NCBI RefSeq assembly: GCF_015832195.1
Contig: NC_052018.1
Span: 68,447,666-68,511,665, forward strand
DNA: 64,000 nt
Source of the DNA: Motacilla alba alba
Lineage: Eukaryota; Chordata; Aves; Passeriformes; Motacillidae
Reading direction: 5' to 3'
Part shown: positions 61,500-64,000 of the stretch, in pieces
Layout of the letters: each line of letters opens with the position of its first letter
How positions within the stretch are numbered: position 1 is the first letter of the stretch
The notes under the pieces: generated by a model
What the model was told of the DNA's origin: nothing
Databases searched by the model: none
The model's input: only the letters and a program-made list of their open reading frames with translations
Program-made: the position numbers and the translations under genes

Positions 61500-62060
61500 C
61501 TTTGAAAACAGACTGGCTGTGGCTGGCTGGAGTCAAAGCTTTTTAAGTCGGAATATTGCTGATCACACTTGCTGCTGCTCCACAAGTTTTCCAAGCAAGT
61601 ACTGATGAAAGCAGTTTGACAGCTTCCACTGAGTTTTCCAGTAGCTTCATTATGGTAATTGGAATCAGGAGTTATTTATTGCTGCCCACATTGATTTTAT
61701 ATAGCACACAGATAAATGATACTGCTGGAGAAAGTCATTCCCTGGCAAATCAATTGAACTGTGCAACAAAAAGTCATCTGACTTTGCCCTATAAAATGCT
61801 GGGCCATTGTTATTCAGACTGCAGATAACCTCATGATATTGTAATGGTTTTGGATGCTCAAATCATTCCAGGCTGATTCATACCATTTTTCTTTACCAAT
61901 CACTGCATGTGAGGATTAGATATTGCACACGTTAATTCTTTTCACATACCAATTGTGGTTTCTTGCAAATTGGAATGAACTGAAATGGTTGAAGTGATAT
62001 ATCTTTGGTTATCAAGCTGCTGTACCGGGACTAGGACATCAGGAATATTTAGGAACCATA
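61500..62060. other. Unique stretch with enhancer-like motif mix
   Basis: A balanced, non-repetitive sequence with CCATTGTTAT (SOX-like, near 61804), AGATAA (GATA-type, near 61823) and TTTATT/ATAAAT words. It resembles conserved non-coding elements in texture only. No gene supported. Confidence 0.15.
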
Positions 62061-64000
62061 TTGCTGCCCTGTATATCATTCTGGTGACCAAAACATTGTG
62101 TAGAAAGTACTAAGAAGCAAAATGCCAAGAGCCATGAAGAGATAATAGAGATTTGGTGCTTTTACAATGGAGTCAGTCAGTGTTATACCACCCTTCAAAT
62201 TGACCCTGAAGCCCATCTTGCCTCTTCCACAGCAACACTAGTACTGAGGGGAAACCTTCTGAGATGAGCACAAAATCATGAGTCTACTTTAGCCAAAATT
62301 TTGTGCTTTTGATTACTTGTGATTATGCAGAATGGGAGGAAAAAAAATGGCTTGTAAAAAGAGAAGAAAGGATAATTTTTTGACTAAAATAGGAGTGGCT
62401 TAATTAACATCTCAAGAAGAGAAGAAGCACTTTTCCAAATAAATTCTTAGATATAAAACTAAGAGGTTTTAAAACCAGATAAGCTGTAACAAAATACAAA
62501 GAAAGGGCCACCATGTACTGAAATCCCTCTTTAAGAGAAAAACAGAAGCAGTTAACCTAGATTAAAAAATGCCCATGTATTATCATCTGTCCCAAGGAAC
62601 TGGCAAAAGTAAGTGAGTTGCATCTATTTATTTAAACACCTGACTTCCAATTCCAGCTAAGGTTGGAAAGGAACAAGAAAATATCCTTAAGACTAATACC
62701 ATCCCAACAGTTTAGGGGTCTGTCAAAGCAGTGATTGGCACATGGCTGAGTAGCACCTGGAAATTTTGCAGATCTTCCATCCAGTGCCACGGGGAAGAGC
62801 TCAAGGGACAATGACAGCAATTAATCTCTTTGCCATCTTATATTCTGCAGTCAGCTATGGTCATGTTTTGTTTTGATGGTTGCTTGGGTTTTTTTCTGTT
62901 CATTTTATGTTCTATTTACCAACTGTAGTGTCAGAATATGTCCTGCATAACTGACACTAAAATTATTTGCCTTGGGATTTGAATTGGCAAGTACGAGAAT
63001 CACTGGGCCAGAAATGCCTACAATGTATATTCTTTGCCCAATAAATAGTAACAGATGCTCATCTGCAATAAAATGACTAGAGCATCACACTCTACAAAAT
63101 ATAGCAAACAACACAAAATATGAGAAATTTTCAGAACTTTATTAGGCCAGTTATCTCCTCTTTGCAAAATAAATATACTCAGGAATTAAAATTTTAAGAA
63201 GAAATATTTACATTATGGGGTAACTAGATTATTGCTGTTTCTATACTTTTAAGCCTATAATTGGTCTTAAACTCATTTAACATTAGCTTAATAATCTCCA
63301 TAATACTTTGCTAATGCAGCATGGTCCCAAAGTCATAAATAAACTACTCTAAGTTCAGAGACTTTTAAACCAACTTTTCCTAAATGTTCATCCTAAAATC
63401 AGGTAACTAACACATGGTTTTGAGGAGTTATGGACCCATTTCAATATTTTCTGAATGCATATAAAGTGTTATTCAAATCAATTAGAACTTCTGACATTCA
63501 TCTACTGTAAAATTCAGGACACATTTTGTAGTAAAGGGTCAATTTCCTTTTTTCACATGACAACAGTTGTTACCAAATACCTTCCTCTTGGGACATCATA
63601 AGGCTTTGTTCCTTGCCGAAGCCTTGTAACTAAATATAGCATTTAAACCGGGTATATATATATAAATAAAAATGTATATTTGTATATTTTTTCTTTTTGT
63701 GTGAAATTTAATTATACTGACCTTCCAACGTCACAAGATTTCCCCCAGAACCAGATTATCAACAAGATTTTAGATTTTTGGTTGGGTTTTTTTTTGTATG
63801 TTACAAGAGAAGCAACAAGTTTTACGTCACAGATCAATTTCACCTTTTTGTGAAAACAAATTCAATATGCCACAGAAAAAAAAATCATAGAGGTAGAAAA
63901 AAAATTACAAATACTAACAAAGCGAGTTAGATCTCAGGCAAGATGTCTGACAAGTCCTTACTCAGTCACCCCAGGCAGTTTTGTTATGATTGATAGGACT
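62061..64000. other. Unique non-coding DNA, no gene seen
   Basis: Includes a TATATATATATAAAT run at 63653-63667 and two ACGTCA sites (63728-63733 and 63824-63829, the second within TTACGTCA). Nothing else recognised. Confidence 0.45.

Noticed and set aside
1..64000. Prokaryotic features: operons, ribosome binding sites, CRISPR arrays, insertion sequences
   Set aside because: The CR1 LINEs, LTRs, AT-rich microsatellites and absence of long reading frames show vertebrate nuclear DNA; no such features are present.

Overview
This is vertebrate nuclear DNA, almost certainly from a bird and probably a songbird (Passeriformes). The bird call rests on CR1 LINE fragments, including two 3' ends of the avian type. 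The songbird call rests on three long terminal repeats (LTRs) that resemble families I know from passerine genomes; that match is from memory and was not searched. The DNA is AT-rich and CpG-poor, has no operon structure, and shows no long conserved reading frame. It reads as intergenic DNA or very large introns. I found no protein-coding gene, tRNA, rRNA or CRISPR array that I can support.

Layout. 1-4046: unique DNA with an unclassified repeat-like block at about 487-1100. 4053-4713: solo LTR on the + strand with an exact 6-bp target duplication. 4720-11568: unique DNA. 11569-12192: a second LTR, minus strand, with no clear target duplication. 13915-14872: a broken CR1 reverse-transcriptase fragment, minus strand. 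15369-15515: TG/CA microsatellite arranged as an inverted repeat. 16490-16892: an isolated GC-rich block, followed by a T-rich tract at 16989-17062. 19740-20131: a third LTR, minus strand, with an exact 6-bp target duplication and a run of internal inverted repeats. 20138-35051: mostly featureless unique DNA. 35052-35145: CR1 3' end. 37271-38190: an old CR1-like fragment, minus strand. 42336-42732: a 397-base uninterrupted purine tract of GAAA-type repeats. 42733-54487: unique DNA with AT-rich simple repeats. 54488-54642: CR1 3' end. 56001-56122: probable CR1 remnant. 56123-64000: unique DNA.

The interpretable content is therefore the fossil record of retroelement insertion plus simple repeats. 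The best structural observations are the two solo LTRs with perfect 6-bp duplications, the stacked palindromes and paired inverted CCAAT boxes in the third LTR, and the long homopurine tract. Some non-repetitive stretches have motif clusters or open frames that could be enhancers or cryptic exons. These are weak and need alignment or RNA data. I did not find a new biological system and do not claim one.
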